Below are positions 11,592-24,444 of a DNA stretch of 64,000 nucleotides, in pieces (the stretch's first letter is position 1; every line of letters starts with the position of its first letter). The translations under genes were made by a program, and so were the position numbers. The stretch is taken from the NCBI RefSeq assembly GCF_902459465.1, contig NC_047068.1, positions 5,952,001-6,016,000 of the forward strand, given 5' to 3'. The notes under the pieces are model-generated. The model searched no databases. It was not told the origin of the DNA and saw nothing but the letters and a program-made list of their open reading frames with translations. The DNA comes from Asterias rubens. Lineage: Eukaryota; Echinodermata; Asteroidea; Forcipulatida; Asteriidae.

Positions 11592-13483
11592 TTAGCCTAA
11601 CCATGCGTTGACGGGGCAGTTTTTTCTGGGGTTCTTTGCCCGAACCACGTTGTATTGACAGTTATCTTCATCGAAGATTGCCACGCACTTCTTCGTGTCG
11701 TACTCAGCAGGATAAGGAATGCTGTAAGGATATAAGAAGGAGAAACAAAGTTCAGAGGCGGAAGGAGAGAGGGGGGCTAGGCTCTTCGCACGTGACGTCA
11801 CCCTTTAACTTTCTCTACTGCTTTTTCATTTTGGAAATAGAAAAGCAACCTGTACTATCGCGCATTGTTCATGTATTTGGTGGATGCGTATAGTAGGCCC
11901 AAGGAGAAAGTTACAATAATCATACAAAACATGATGCAGAGGTACGCGCAAAAAAAGACCATTCGAACGTGACGTCACCATTTTCTCTACCGCTATTTAA
12001 TTTTGGAATTATAAAGATAACCCATATTACTATTATAGCGAATTGTTTGTGATGTCGGTGCGTAACATATGCGCAAGTAGAAAGTTACAGTAATCATAAA
12101 AAAATGATGTAACTACGCACAACGTGGACAGAACACAAGCTTGCAAAAGTGTTGTGGTGTAAACTGATATCGGGTTTCATGCTCATTTATAAAAACCAAA
12201 CGAAGCCAAATAATGTGAAACCGTACAACGTAGCCTACTCTGTGTGCCACTGTGACTAGACCGTGCAAGTCTATTCATTATTTTTTTTCCCCAAAAGGAA
12301 GGTGTAAAATTTGTCAGTATTTGGCTTCTTCGTCTTGTGAAATGGAAGTCAAGATTTCACCTCACGATTACACTCTGCGACAATGTAGACTACTCATAAT
12401 GCATCCGATAATATGCTGGCAATATTTCTACCTCCACATTAACAGTCACTCATAGGCCTTGTTAGTCAACGGCGCAGGTGGATAAAACTAAACCTAATGG
12501 CCTGCCCATTAAGTTAATCGCAGTTCTAGGCGAATGGAGGACTACTTCTCATTTCTTTCCCGATCTGATAAGAGAAGTAAGCAGCCACTGAAATATGATA
12601 GTATTTCAATCTTACTTGTAACAGCAGCCAACAGCATCACCTTTGTCGTTACATGTGCACTCGAGACATTTTGTTGAAGTGCCGGGAATGTCATCGTAAT
12701 ATGGACCCGGTTCGCAAGACGCTATTAAGAAAAATAACAACAAGATGAATTATTACAACTTTCTGGATGATGCTTTTGTTCTCTTTTATTTTAATGGTTT
12801 TGTTTTGCACGATGAAACAGTTCGAAATAATCGCCGAAAGACCACTCGGCACTTTTTACATCTGAGTATGTTTTGTTTCTTTTGATGGGGCTGTTATTAT
12901 GAACTGAGACCGAAGGTGGTCCATTAAGTAATTTTGACCATCACCATAAATCGCTTCTCTCCGCACAGGAGTGATAATAATTGACTTTCTACAGGGGGTA
13001 TCCAGGGATCTTTGGTCAAAGTTATACAGGATTTACGAGGCGTAACGTTATGCTCTGGTGAATCTCACTTCAATCCAACTTCTTGTTTCAAATTCAAGAT
13101 TTTGTAATTTGTCATAATTTGTTGATTTCGCATGAATGGACATTGTTTGGACGGCCTTTATTACTGTTATCCATCATCTCATTATTTATAACGCCAGTCT
13201 GAATAAAAAACTCGTAATAAATGAAGCAAACACCGTTTCGCTGGGTTGGATCATGACGGCCTGTGCGTATTCTGGCGCTTGTTGCTCGTGCGCATGCGTT
13301 GTTGTAATCCATTTGCCCTTTTGTGACAACACCCAGCCACCCATCACACTTGCCTGCAATAAGTTGAAGATTTATATTTTGTAAATGACGTGGTCATGAC
13401 TTACTTCTCATTTGGAAACAGGAGGCATTTGCACCTGCCACCAGGAGCAGAGAACAGGCCAGGATGATGTAAAAACTCGCCAT
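11592..13483 (-). CDS. MSMB-like: Beta-microseminoprotein-like secreted cysteine-rich protein A (complete, canonical 10-Cys)
   Basis: Three coding exons, 13405-13483, 12616-12721 and 11592-11721, joined in phases 1 and 2, give 104 residues ending in TAA. Residues 1-20 are a signal peptide (MASFYIILACSLLLVAGANA); the mature protein begins SCFQM. The mature part has ten Cys in the exact order of vertebrate beta-microseminoprotein: C, C, then CLECTC (CxxCxC), CC, KKC, DNC, KNC. The C-terminal half, with AEYDTKKC, DNCQYNVV and NPRKNCPVNAW, aligns directly with the second MSMB domain. The family is secreted; in mammals it is abundant in seminal plasma and has sperm-binding and antifungal activities. 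Its echinoderm role is not known to me. An acceptor AG lies 5 nt before the ATG, so the start exon is preceded by a 5'UTR intron. It is the most canonical of the three paralogs here. Confidence 0.9.
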
Positions 13484-13647
13484 AGGAACTGTAAAAAAAA
13501 AAAAAGAGGGATTTAATTCTCTTTAATTCTCTTAATTTCGATGACCAAGTCCAAGTTTTCGCACTGTAATTGCATGCATTATGTTTGGATACGGATACAC
13601 CAAGTGAGAATACCGGTCTTTGACATTACCAAAGGTTGCCAGCAAAC

Positions 13648-13830
13648 GATTTCACGAAATGCTAGTATTATATCTCCAGTTAGGACGAGTTACTTACTCG
13701 TCCTAACTTTGAATGGGTTCAATGCGTCCTTACTTGTATGTACATGTATATACGGAACTGAACTCGTCATCAGTCCTAAGATTAATAATCCTAAAGTTAG
13801 GAAGAGTTTGGTGAAATCGACGGCACGGTG
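13648..13830. repeat. Foldback MITE family 2 (CGATTTCACGAAA... TTTGGTGAAATCGACGGC)
   Basis: Terminal inverted repeats CGATTTCACGAAATGCTAG and TTTGGTGAAATCG. Internally it has a hairpin TTAGGACGAGTTACTTACTC followed by GTCCTAAC. It lies 165 bp upstream of the gene A start codon, inside the predicted 5'UTR intron. Confidence 0.75.
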
Positions 13831-14294
13831 CCTTTAAAGTTACCCCCATCCATAACACGTAATAAGTGATTGTCCAGACAACTTGTCACGTCTCATTTTA
13901 CTTTATAGTAGTGCCACATTCTTAGTGTTGAATGTTAAAGGGGAACTGGTGAATGAAGAGTGAAACAAAATTTAAAGATTTTCCCAACAAAAACAGATGT
14001 TTGTTAAGAGGGGGGAGTCGGCTGTTGATCCACGCCCACGGCGAAGTGATGCCGAGTGAACGAGCCGAAACAGGGCGATGTGAATGCACCGAGACGGTAG
14101 AGGGCCCACGGACAGAAGAATGTCATACGGTCACCTGTGTGGCCCAAGATTATCGCGGGCTTTCTTAATAGTCAATGAAGTTTTCACCCAATGGCCGCAT
14201 ATAGTGTGACGAAAAGGAGGCTGCGTGGAGAATTGGGCTGATACCTTATTGGTTCGTTTCGTTGGCTTACACGTGTTTTAATAAGCAACACGAA

Positions 14295-14466
14295 CATGAA
14301 TAACGACAGCGACACCGACGACGACAACGGCTGCTTGCAGTTGAAACTGCAACAGCAACATCAACATCAACATCAGCAACAACAACAGCAACAACGACAA
14401 CGGTGACAAGGACAACGACATCGAAAACGGCAACGACATTGACAACGACAACGAGAAAACAACCAC
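14295..14466. repeat. Imperfect (AACGAC)n / CAACAG microsatellite
   Basis: About 170 bp of AACGAC- and CAACAACAG-type units. Val-, Arg-Cys- and Leu-rich reading frames on the minus strand are translations of this repeat. Confidence 0.9.
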
Positions 14467-14578
14467 AGCGACGAACACAACAATAAACCCTTCTCTCTCC
14501 CAAAACATATTAAGTTAACACAGTACAGTTTATAAGAAACAAGGTTCAACCCAGACGAAAGGGAAAGTGATATCCTAC

Positions 14579-14700
14579 CTTTTGTTTTGTTGACCAGCGA
14601 CAATTAGTTGAGAGAAGGAGAAGTCTTGAGATAGTATCTACTCAGAATGAAACCTGGAACCGTCTGCCCAATCCTAGCCGTCAAAATTCATTTTTATACC
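14579..14700 (-). promoter_or_regulatory. Putative promoter and noncoding first exon of MSMB-like gene A
   Basis: On the minus strand a TATA box (GGTATAAAAATG, about 14689-14700) is followed about 110 nt later by a splice donor AAAAG|GTAGGATA, whose last exon base is 14579. A start site about 30 nt past the TATA box would give a roughly 90-nt 5'UTR exon (14579 to about 14668). It could be spliced to the acceptor just before the gene A ATG, with 13488 as first exon base. TATA, donor and acceptor are seen; the link between them is inferred. Confidence 0.45.
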
Positions 14701-15395
14701 GCTATGCAACCATCCGAGCAAGCCGCAACACCCGCAGTACAGAAATACCTAATGAGAGAGAGAGAGTGATATACAAAAATAAAGAGCCCAACTTAATTAA
14801 TTCCAAGACGGCTGGCAATATTATTTCATAATGCGGAAAGCTTAACCACTCGTCACGGGAGGGCGGTCTTGCGTCACCGAAGCGTCAGAGAAGCACAGTA
14901 CATTTCTTCACATCTGCTAATGCTGTAATGAGGTCCAGATTTGTTATTAATAACGGATGATGATAAAACATTCTCTTGCAACACATCCATCATTAAAGGT
15001 GTATTACATCAATGGTTTTTAAAAGATTTACCACCATGCGTTTTGTTTTATGGTTGTTATTCAAAAATTGTTTTGGTTAAATTGGCCATCACTGGCCAGA
15101 GACCGAAACAGTTTCGGCCGCCAAAACGCACCATGTGTTTACAGTATCCTCCGAAGTCTTCCATTATGGACAGGGTTGAAAGGCAAAGATTACCTTTCGT
15201 TTTGGGAACCGTTCGATTGCTGTAATCATATGTAAATGTCAGTATATACAACAAAATAAAACATGCGAACATTTTCATTTCAAATGGTCGCTCTTTAAGA
15301 TATCGCCGAAAATCCGGAGCAAATAATGTACACATAGAAGAATAATCCCTAGGACTACACAATCTTTTTACATGACCACATTATTTCGTAATATA

Positions 15396-15545
15396 CCTTA
15401 TCGCAAATACCAATGCGCAAGCGCAGACTGTTGAATGAGGTGCATTGTGGGATAGATATGGATAAAATTTGGATACCAGCTAGACCACAATGCATCTAAT
15501 TCCAAGCTTTACGCGCGCGCCCCAGTATTTGCGAAAAGGTCTCAA
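15396..15545. repeat. 150-bp foldback MITE (ACCTTATCGCAAATAC ends)
   Basis: Left end TACCTTATCGCAAATAC and right end GTATTTGCGAAAAGGTC are inverted. Inner GCATTGTGGGAT and ACCACAATGCA are inverted too. Confidence 0.7.
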
Positions 15546-16464
15546 TGTTTCTCAAACTTGCTGTATACTGTCGGAAGCTGATGTAGGCTTCTAGCCAAAT
15601 TGTTTTAAGTGTCAATTGTTGAAAGAGCCTATTACGAACTGCACATTCCCTTTGACCAGGGCAACAATGTAAAGCGCATTGAGACAGTTATTGTGAAATG
15701 CATAATTTAAAAACTGATTACCTTTAACTGCAGCGCTACATTTTTTAATTGTCTCGTATGAAGGATGATAAACAGTGACTGTTTTTGATAGGAGAAAATG
15801 AGATTGAAGACAGCTTTCCCACCGGCACAGGAGCAGATGGGAGATCAAAATAAATCTATCATTTTAATTTCCACTGGTTGGTAAAGATAAAGTAGAATAG
15901 TGGTGACTAATGGATGTACGAAATAAAAAACGAATCTATCGTAAGAGTGAGGATATACTTTGGTGCATTTATATCCAATACAAAATTAAACGGTTTGAAG
16001 TAACACCAAGGAGTTGACACTTTGCATACGTGGTGAGATTCTGTTTGCGTTAACACGAAGGCCTAAACATGGGTAGAATTTGAAATGTTGATATGGTGGA
16101 GAAGGGTTTGCAGTTACACCTTGTGCTATATGATTTGAAACTTTGCATGGTGGAGATACAATCTTGCACTCTTTGCGGTAACACCACGTACATAGGCAGA
16201 ATTTGAAACTTGTTATGATGGTGATACAATCTAATTTGCAGCAGCACAGCACCATGTACAGCATGAGTAGCATTTGAAACAATGCATGTGGGGATCAACT
16301 ATAGTACGGTTTCAAAACGATTTTGGAGCGGACAATAGTATGGTGCCGTTTATGTTTATGAGCATTAGTACTTTTATTGCCATACATTCACAGGGAACAA
16401 GACAAGTATGGCCACAGTATATGTGCAAAGTATTTTATTGTCAGATGAATGCTGAATGCAGACA
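15546..16464. other. Intergenic with degenerate 60-bp tandem units
   Basis: At about 15990-16300 a unit with GGTAACACCA..., AGAATTTGAAAC and TGGTGATACAAT recurs four or five times with heavy divergence. A related inverted piece lies at about 26465-26520. The rest is unremarkable. Confidence 0.45.
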
Positions 16465-16845
16465 GTGGACAGACACTATATTGGTAATTACTCAAAATAA
16501 TTATTAGCATAAAACCTTACTTGGTAACGAGTAATGGGGAGAGGTTGATAGTATACAACGAAATAACGAAGTAACGTAGTTTTCGAGAAAGAAATAATTT
16601 CCCCCGAATTTGATTTTGAGACCGTAGAGTTAGATTTGGAGGTCCCGCAATCAAGCACTTGAAAGTGCACAACTTAGAGTGGCAAGGGTGTTTTTTTTTC
16701 TTTCATTATTATCTCGCAACTTCGACGACCAATAATTGAGCTCAAATTTTGACAGGTTTGTTATTGTATGCATATGTTGAGATACACCAAGTGAGAATAC
16801 TGGCCTTTGACAATTACCAATAGAATAGTGTCTAGTGTCTTTAAG
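16465..16845 (+). repeat. MITE family 1, near full-length
   Basis: Starts with a disrupted CAGTGGACAGACACTATATTGG end and finishes GTGTCTAGTGTCTTTAA. All internal blocks (AGCATAAAACC, GTAACGTAGTTTTCGAGAA, CTCGCAACTTCGACGACC) are present. Confidence 0.9.
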
Positions 16846-17212
16846 AAACGACGATATAAACAAATCAATCATTCGAAGTAAGTGTAAAGCCGTTAACCGC
16901 ATTCAAGCATGAAATTATATTTCAAGATTTCTCAAAATGTGTATTCCATGTTTTATTTCTGTTATTTAGACAAATTGGGATATTTTAATGTTGTGTCATA
17001 GATTGCTAGTTGTATGCAAGTCGCCAGACACACAAGGCCCGAAGGCCACTTCAAGGTGTGGGCCACAAATCAACAATTTTTCTAAGGGGCATTGCCACCT
17101 ATTCCTCGGGCTGAAACAGGGTTACCCCTTTGCAGTCCATCTGATGTAGGCTTGGGTATCAGAAAGCATTACCTCCCCGACACTTACGAAGCAATCGTAG
17201 AAGTGTCTTGCT

Positions 17213-17596
17213 TAAAGACACTGGACACTAATGGTAATGTCAAAGACAGTCTTCTCACTTGGTGTATCTCAACATATGCATAAAATAACAACCTGTGAAA
17301 ATTTGAGCTCAATCGGTCATCGAAGTTGCGAGATAATATTGAAAGAAAAAACACCCTTGTCACACGAAGTTGTGTGCTTTCAGATAGTTGATTTCGAGAC
17401 CTCAAATTCTTAACTTGAGGTTTCGAAATCAAATTCGTGGAAAATTACTTCTTTCTCGAAAGCTACGCCACTTCAGAGGGAGCCGTTTCTCACAATGTTT
17501 TATACTATCAACCTCTCCACATGACTCATTACCAAGTAAGGTTGTATGCTAATAATTATTTTGAGTAATTACCAATAGTGTCCACTGCCTTTTAAG
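17213..17596 (-). repeat. MITE family 1, full-length
   Basis: Flanked by CTTAAAGACACTGGACACTA and TAGTGTCCACTGCCTTTTAA. Together with 31.2 and 63.6 kb it serves as a reference copy: about 375 bp, TTAA at both ends, termini AGGC.../...GCCT. Confidence 0.92.
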
Positions 17597-18373
17597 GACA
17601 CAAGCGCACGACCGGGACTCGAACCCACACTCTGCTGACCAGAAACACAAAAAGAAAATAATTATCCAAACCACATCAGACAATATGTAGCCTTCTCAAA
17701 AATGGTTTATTTTAAAGTGCTTCATCAAGAAAGGTGTTACGGTCATTGTTGAGGCATGTACACGTTGACCCTCGTTGACCCTCGTTGACCCTCGTTGACC
17801 CTATACATTTTAATGATGGGTGTTGGTGTGCTTTATTGAAATAAAAATACCTGTTGTTGTATATTTTAATGACTTTAACAAATTATATGGTGTTTTTTTG
17901 GTAAGTGACGAATTATCATGCAGATGTTTAAGGTAGCCTTCATGCAGCCGTGAACTGAATACGAACTTCGTGGGTGTTGTTCTCCTGCCAATCGTGGTGA
18001 GATTGGGACTGATTTAGTGGGCGTGTGACCGCCGGAGCTTTACCCCCGCTTCATGTGACACCAGGCTTGAAGGTTATGCAAGATTTATATGAGATGTACC
18101 CACTTTTTTGTCACATGTATAACCTTAAACATTTTTAGATTGTGTGTGTGGGGGGGGGGGGGCATGTCTACTATTGATGACCGAGGACTTTAACAAAAGG
18201 GATCCGGGAAAAAGTCACACCGGGGACAGTCCTCGGTAGATTTTGTGTACAAAACCAATGGGGGCGTCTGAAAAATAAATTATGTCCAAACACTGGGAGA
18301 ACAAAGAGAAGTCCTCGGTCTGCACCATAAACATGCCTGTGTGTGTGTGTGTGTTTGAATGCTTCACAATTTT
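17597..18373. other. Intergenic: SINE head fragment, 10-bp tandem, G run
   Basis: A tRNA-like SINE fragment on the minus strand (about 17600-17640; GTGTGGGTTCGAGTCCCGGTC), four copies of GTTGACCCTC (about 17764-17801) and a G run near 18153. No gene was seen. Confidence 0.5.
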
Positions 18374-18722
18374 AAAGGAACTGAACACTATTGGTAGTTA
18401 CTCAAAATAATTTAGCATAAAACTTACTTGGTATTTTGGTGACGAGCAATGGAGAGCTGTTGATATTATACAACATTGTGAGTAAAAAAACGTAGTTATT
18501 TGTGAAAGAGGTAATTTCTCACAAAAGCCTTTTATTATTCATATGAAAGCACACACATGCAAAGTAATGCAACAAGGGTGTTTTTCTATCCTTATTCTCT
18601 TGCAAACTCGATGATCAATTGAGCCCAAATTTTCACTGGATTGTTATTGTGCAAATGTTGAGATACACCAAGTGAGAATGGTCTTTGACAATATTACAAA
18701 ACAATGTCCATTGCCTTTAACT
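18374..18722 (+). repeat. MITE family 1, diverged copy
   Basis: TTTAAAGGAACTGAACACTA at the left and CCATTGCCTTTAA at the right. The GAGACCTC block is replaced. Confidence 0.8.
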
Positions 18723-18831
18723 TTATGTTTTAATCGAGACCCGCTGCTTCGTAATCCGCACCCTGCCTTGAATTATATCAAGTTGTAATTAGAATTAAAT
18801 TTCTGAATAATATTGCAAAATGTATCCGTAA

Positions 18832-19335
18832 TTGGTAAGTAGCCGTAAGTGTATTTGCGTAGTATTTGCGTGTGGCCGTGACCAGCCTTCTGCCGGCCTG
18901 ATTGCATCGCTGCATTGGCTCCCTGTTAAAAAACGTATCAACTTCAAAATTTTCACTCATGTTTACAAAATCCTCCACACCCAATCTCCATCATATCTGG
19001 TTGAACTTGTTCATTCCCAAAACTCCAATACTGCTGATGAATACAGGCAACGACTCCGCTCATCAGCTGATCAGACCCGGCTTTCCGTTCCTAGAACTAG
19101 ACGGAAAGCTGGGGATAGCTCATTCTCCATAGCTGCCCCTCGCCTATGGAATGAGCTCCCCGCGGGTCTGAGAGAGGCGATCTCGTTGCCTGTATTCAAA
19201 AGCCTCCTCAAGACATTTCTTTTTCCCCACCCATCCTAGTTTGTTTGTTTTTCTTTTGTTTTGTTGTCATAGTCTCATGTAAAGCGCTCTGTTCTCCGTA
19301 GAGCGCTATATAAATGTTTCATATTATTATTAAGT
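18832..19335 (+). mobile_element. 3' end of a CR1/L2-like non-LTR retrotransposon
   Basis: A frame to 19239 encodes the typical C-terminal end of the CR1/L2 reverse transcriptase ORF: LHWLPVKKRINFKI, VYKILH, PSYLVELV, RTRRKAGDSSFSIAAPRLWN, LPAGLR and FKSLLKTFLF. It is followed by an AGCGCTCTG... hairpin, GAGCGCTATATAAATG and an ATTATTATTA tail. It is 5'-truncated, with no polymerase catalytic motif left. Confidence 0.88.
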
Positions 19336-19484
19336 GATCCAGGTGAACTAGTAGTTATATAGATTACGATTGAAATGCGATCGTGGCCTTCATACTTACC
19401 TTTGTTACTGTGAGCTTCTAAAGGGACAGGTACAATATGATTATGTTCGTCCCCTATGAATAACATTTCATTTTAAATTTTCCT

Positions 19485-19640
19485 TCCGAATGGGAGACTT
19501 TCTGGGACGATAGAGGGCAGCAGACTTACCGGGTAAATCCATTGTTCTCAGAATTATGCGCATGTTCAGAACTACGTAAACAATGGAAATTTACCCGGTA
19601 TGTCTGCTGCCGCCTAGCGTTGGAAAGTCTCCTATTGTTA
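19485..19640. repeat. Foldback MITE family 3 (GGAGACTTTC ends)
   Basis: Inverted arms with CAGCAGACTTACCGGGTAAA and TTTACCCGGTATGTCTGCTG flank CAATGGAAATTTACC-type and GCGCATGTTCAGAACTACGT blocks. Further copies lie at 58.6 kb (full) and 32.9 kb (right half). Confidence 0.8.
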
Positions 19641-20867
19641 TTTCATTCCTCTCCGAATCTTTTTGTTTTTCCTTCGAAAATATGATGAGAAAGCGTATTG
19701 AAAGGCATGGATGCTTCGTTTATGAGAGGGCAGGGGCACCAAGGCAGTTTCTCCGTAATAAAGGGCACCCTATGGGGAAATTGTAATTTTATACTGTAGC
19801 ATTTCAAGGGCACCAAGGCACGGATCCGGTGGCATGGAGTGTGCCCTTTGCCAAGTCAGGTGAGTCGGTGCGGGCGCTGTTGGTGAGTTGGCCGCGCTGT
19901 GCGTGAAATGAAAACGAGAAACGTCTTGCACCAAAGACTACCGCGATCTAAGACTTGAAACTAGTCTATGTGTACATGTACATGAAGATGGGCACTGTTC
20001 TTTCGCTGGTGTCGCAAACGGTACGCTGTTTCCATGCAAGAAACAAATATGCTAATGTGCTGTACATCTACATGTATGTAGGGATGTACGTGTATTATAC
20101 ATGTATGTTCCCACGTTGTTTTATTGTTGTACCAACTGAAACGGTTTCATGTTTGAAACGAACGTAGGCCCTACTCGAAATTATGAATGTTTTTTTGTGG
20201 TTCGAGTAATGATTTCAATAATATGTGATAATTACCAAGCGATAGAAGCTCATTTTGGGAGCCCAATCAAGCAGTTTTGCATGGAATATTTGCCAAGTGC
20301 CTCAGTCGTGCGGCATACATTACTGCATGAACAAAGAACCTCAGACCATGGACTCGAGGTAGAAAAACCATGCCCATATAAAGCAAACGGAGTGCTTTCG
20401 CAATGCACTGTGTGCAGCATGCATTATTTGCATGTAAAAAGAACCCCTCATAAAAAAGCCAAAGGAGTGAATGCCCATCGATCGAAGGTCATTTTCTCTG
20501 AACATTCTAACAACCATCAACTGTGAAGTTGGGGCTTTTGGAGGTCTAGCGCGGTTGTTGAAAATTTTCATGGTTAAAGTACTGCCCTTTCAGCCAAAGA
20601 GCAAGGAAACTCGACTGATAACACGTAGTATAGGCAATATTATTGCCTATGCATTTACAGTTCAAATTTTACTAACCATGGATGGATGAAGAACTTGTAA
20701 AAAGGGCAACACGCATTTTTATGAAAAGGGACAGGTACGCCAGGTAAAAAACTAGCTGGGAATCACTCAAAAGATAAAGGTTAGGTAGGTTAATATATTA
20801 AAGCGATAATTTACAAGCAAGTATTTATACATCAAATTTATTGTTATCAGACAGTAAAACTTCATCT
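19641..20867. other. Intergenic 3' of histone H3
   Basis: Open frames exist at 19955-20526, but they have no recognisable domain and no codon-level signal I can defend. Short TACATGTA-rich stretches occur near 19970-20110. No gene is called. Confidence 0.4.
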
Positions 20868-20901
20868 CTTTTTAGAATATTTGGTGGCTCTGAAAAGAGC
20901 C
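20868..20901 (-). promoter_or_regulatory. Histone mRNA 3' stem-loop and downstream purine-rich element
   Basis: The minus strand has the 16-nt stem-loop GGCTCTTTTCAGAGCC (20886-20901; 6-bp stem, 4-nt TTTC loop), the binding site for SLBP that replaces polyadenylation. About a dozen bases later comes AAAAAGAGATG, resembling the histone downstream element that pairs with U7 snRNA. Confidence 0.95.
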
Positions 20902-20932
20902 GGGGGTGTTGTGTGATGCTTAGAACCACAAT

Positions 20933-21361
<429 letters not shown>

Positions 21362-21387
21362 TTAAAATGGCGGTTGATGAAAAATCT

Positions 21388-21550
21388 GCCCTTTATGAGG
21401 TTGTCCCCATACGTAGGTCCCGTATAGCTTAATAACGTAAATTCTTTTGCGGGGTACCAGTGACATTATGTATGCGCAGCAGGAAGCGTTCTTTGTCCCG
21501 AATGGGAACGCTGATTGGCTATTGGCGTTAATTACATGCGTGCCTATTGG
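21388..21550 (-). promoter_or_regulatory. H3: Histone H3 promoter: TATA-like box and three CCAAT boxes
   Basis: Reading the minus strand toward the gene: CCAAT in GACCAATAG (21546-21550), CGCCAATAG (21521-21525) and AGCCAATCAG (21514-21518), then CATAAAGG (about 21388-21395), 45-52 nt before the ATG. Clustered CCAAT boxes and a TATA box are usual for replication-dependent histone genes. Confidence 0.7.
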
Positions 21551-21713
21551 TCAACATTTATCAATAGGCTTGCATCAGCTTATTTGTTAATTACGTCATT
21601 GTTCGCGGGTTCTTATGACTATTGAAACGCGTCTTCATTCATCAGGCAGGGGTTTCGAGAAGCACTTTCTCGTAAGTTTTGAAAGAGGATTTTACACAAT
21701 TTGAAACATCGAA

Positions 21714-21925
21714 AATAAGGGACACGTTTCGGATCGGGCGAGTTGGTCTACGAAAAGCGTTTGAAACCGTTTTTTACAAAAACAACAACAACAACAACAA
21801 TATATTTTAAAGTAGACTCGAAAATACCAATCCACGCAAACTAAACGAACTAGCAACTGTCGGCCATGCATATTTTGTGTGGATCTTTACACTTTTAAAA
21901 TATCTTAATAACCATAGATTTTATG
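21714..21925 (+). repeat. Foldback MITE family 4, partial copy
   Basis: Resembles the 31.2 kb reference copy: GACACGTTTCGGATCGGGCG, GTTGGTCTACGAAAAGCGTT, then TGTGTGGATCTTTACACTTT and AAAATATCTTAATAACC. It lacks the right terminal repeat and has an AAC run inserted. It lies upstream of the H3 promoter. Confidence 0.65.
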
Positions 21926-24010
21926 TATCGGCGTCGTATGTTGTCAATATATCACACCAAAATAATAATATATATTTTTGTTTTTTTCCGATTTGTTTTT
22001 TTCCACACGGTTTGTTCTCGTCCTTTTTTATCCAGATGTTTGTTTTTCCATTATAAGATAAAAACCAACGAGAATCGTAGACTTGCACAGTCGGTCCAAA
22101 CCAGTGGAATGTGTACCCTCAACCAACGAGTACTACAAAAACTACCGTGGCTATAAAGACGAAACATAGGAAAATCGATCAAATAAATCTGTGGAAACTG
22201 ATTTGCACTGCCTGAAATGACGTTACTCAGAAAATGAGCGAAACAAATCTCTGATGATCTTAGATTTGAGTAAAAAAATTGACTTGCTTGCTCGTGACGC
22301 TGCTTACAAATTGAACCTCAACTGTGTCACTTGATGTTGTGCCCTGGCATTAAGCATCACCTAAAAAAGGGAACATGTCTTCACTAAGTTACCTGTTCAT
22401 GTTTGTTGTGTTGTAATTAAGCCTTCGAAAAAGACTCTGCTAGTTAAAGTCGAAACGTCAAGCCATGTTTTTGTAAAGAAATAGAATTCAACAACTTTGC
22501 TTTTTAAAGGCATATAGAGACTCTAAGTAATTGCTCTGAATAATAATCACAATCATGAAAAAACTTACTGGCTCAAGTAATGGAGAGCTAGCTGTTGATA
22601 GTATAAAACATTGTGAGAAACGGCTCCCTCTGAACTTTTCGAGAACTATGTAATTTTCCACTAAAATATTTGAATTTGATTTTGAGACCTCGGCATTAGA
22701 TTTTGAGGTCCCGGACAAGCATCTGAAAGCACTGGACACTACTCATGTGACATTGTTTTTATCTTTGACAATTACCAGTGTTTTTAACAGGACTTTTCAG
22801 ATGTGAGACTAGTCTTGTTTCAAGACGCTCCAGTTGTGTAGGGACGAACTAGCAGGGGGTACTGGATGTTGCGTGTGTGGTGGGGTTGGTGGGCGCGATG
22901 GGGATGGGGGCTTTGTTCTCATTTGACTGTCCAGAAGGTGAAATGGGTTGGGGAGGGTTCGGGGCTATCCAGGTATGGGTGTGGCAATACGAATTCAATT
23001 AATAACGTCGTTCCCTTTGTTTTTCTCGAATCATTAGTCAATACAATCGAACATCACGCATACTACCGAACAATAGAGAGATGTAATGACATTGGATTAT
23101 TAAAAAAACAAAAACACTAACAAACAAAATAAAACAGCTTTATGGATGACACGAGAAATTCTTGGTATTATGAAATCGATTTGTTTTGAAATTGAAAAAA
23201 AAAAAATAATTCAGCTCTATCATTATCAACAGCAAATCAATAACGGCAATTGTATTTATAATCGTAACAACGTCATTGACACACCTAAACATCACACTGT
23301 TTTGAACAACAAAAAAAACAGGCCTTTTGCTTGAGATCGACAATGTTGTGAAATTTTGTCTTTTTTGGATCAATTAATGACGGAATCTAAACATGGTTTT
23401 ATCTGGGTTTTTTGTTAATGGTTTACCTGTAAGTGGCGGCTATCCGCTTTTTGTAACAATAAACAATAACAAATAAACAATCATATCAAGTTCCAAAGCC
23501 TAATTATAGCTATTTTAATGTCCCGAGTTAAGATCTGAACTATAGTATCCACAAAGGCCTATCGGCATCTTACAACATTGGTGTATACAGGGAACCCGAC
23601 GAAAGAGTAAAAAATAATGCGAAATATATCAACAAAATGCCTATAGGCCTAATAAAAGACAAAATAATAAAATGGGACTTTGAATCCAAATGATGGAGAT
23701 AAACTTTCTACAAACGAAAAGATTGAGCTTTCAAAATTCCCTTCAGGACCATCCCCGGTTACATTACGATCATTTATAACAATTACAAAAAAAAACACTG
23801 TATCCGACTTTAAATTGTAATCATTTGAAATATCGATAATATTGGCTGATTTATGTTTTGATATGCATTGATTAAATGGCATGAAGGTTGTTAGTTCGAA
23901 TTTTTCACCCTACCAAGGCGCCATGATTGTTTTCATTCGGCAGTATTTTATCGGTGAAGGACACTTTTAACCAACAGTAAATTTTAATCAATTACCAAGC
24001 TAAACTGTAC
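21926..24010. other. Intergenic between H3 and MSMB-like gene B
   Basis: Contains a Penelope-associated terminal repeat piece (about 22375-22480, plus) and a truncated MITE family 1 copy (about 22499-22782, plus). GT-rich unique sequence lies at 22860-22990, and the remainder is AT-rich. No gene was recognised. Confidence 0.45.
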
Positions 24011-24394
24011 TTAAAGACACTATAGACACTAATGGTTATTTCTCCACATAATTGGTAGCATAAGAACTTACTCGGTAACGAGCAATGAAGAGCTGTTGAT
24101 TGCTTAAAACATTATGAGAAACGGCTCCCCCTCTTAAGTAACGTAGTTTTTGAGAAAGGAGTTATTTTGTTACTCAAATATTAAAAGACTCCAGCTGCAG
24201 CTGATGTAGCCTTTTATTATGCATCTTTTATTATGCAAAGTAATGCAGCTTAGGTGTTTTTTTAATTCTCTTGCAACTTAGATGTCCAATTGAGTCACAA
24301 ATGTTCACAGCTTTTATCTTATACTTTGGGATACACCAAATGAGAATGCTGGTCGTTAGAGATTACCGAAAGGTGTCCAGTGCCTTTAAATGTC
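24011..24394 (+). repeat. MITE family 1 copy at the 3' end of MSMB-like gene B
   Basis: Flanked by CTTAAAGACACTATAGACAC and GTGTCCAGTGCCTTTAAA. It ends 50 bp past the gene B stop codon. On the minus strand it supplies AATAAAA (about 24212-24218), so it could provide the gene's polyadenylation signal. Confidence 0.85.
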
Positions 24395-24444
24395 TGAATA
24401 GTGCACTCTATGTTGAACTTTCACAGGGAATGGAGATGTTAAGA

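Noticed and set aside
14267-14603. Val-, Cys-Arg- and Leu-rich frames
   Set aside because: Translation of the AACGAC-type microsatellite.
20149-20689. Frames of 72-125 residues on the plus strand
   Set aside because: No domain, no splice context and no similarity I can defend.
21600-21680. A divergent noncoding first exon opposite H3, ending at a CTCGTAAGT donor
   Set aside because: The donor and a GACGTCA-type site upstream are suggestive, but no downstream exon could be attached.
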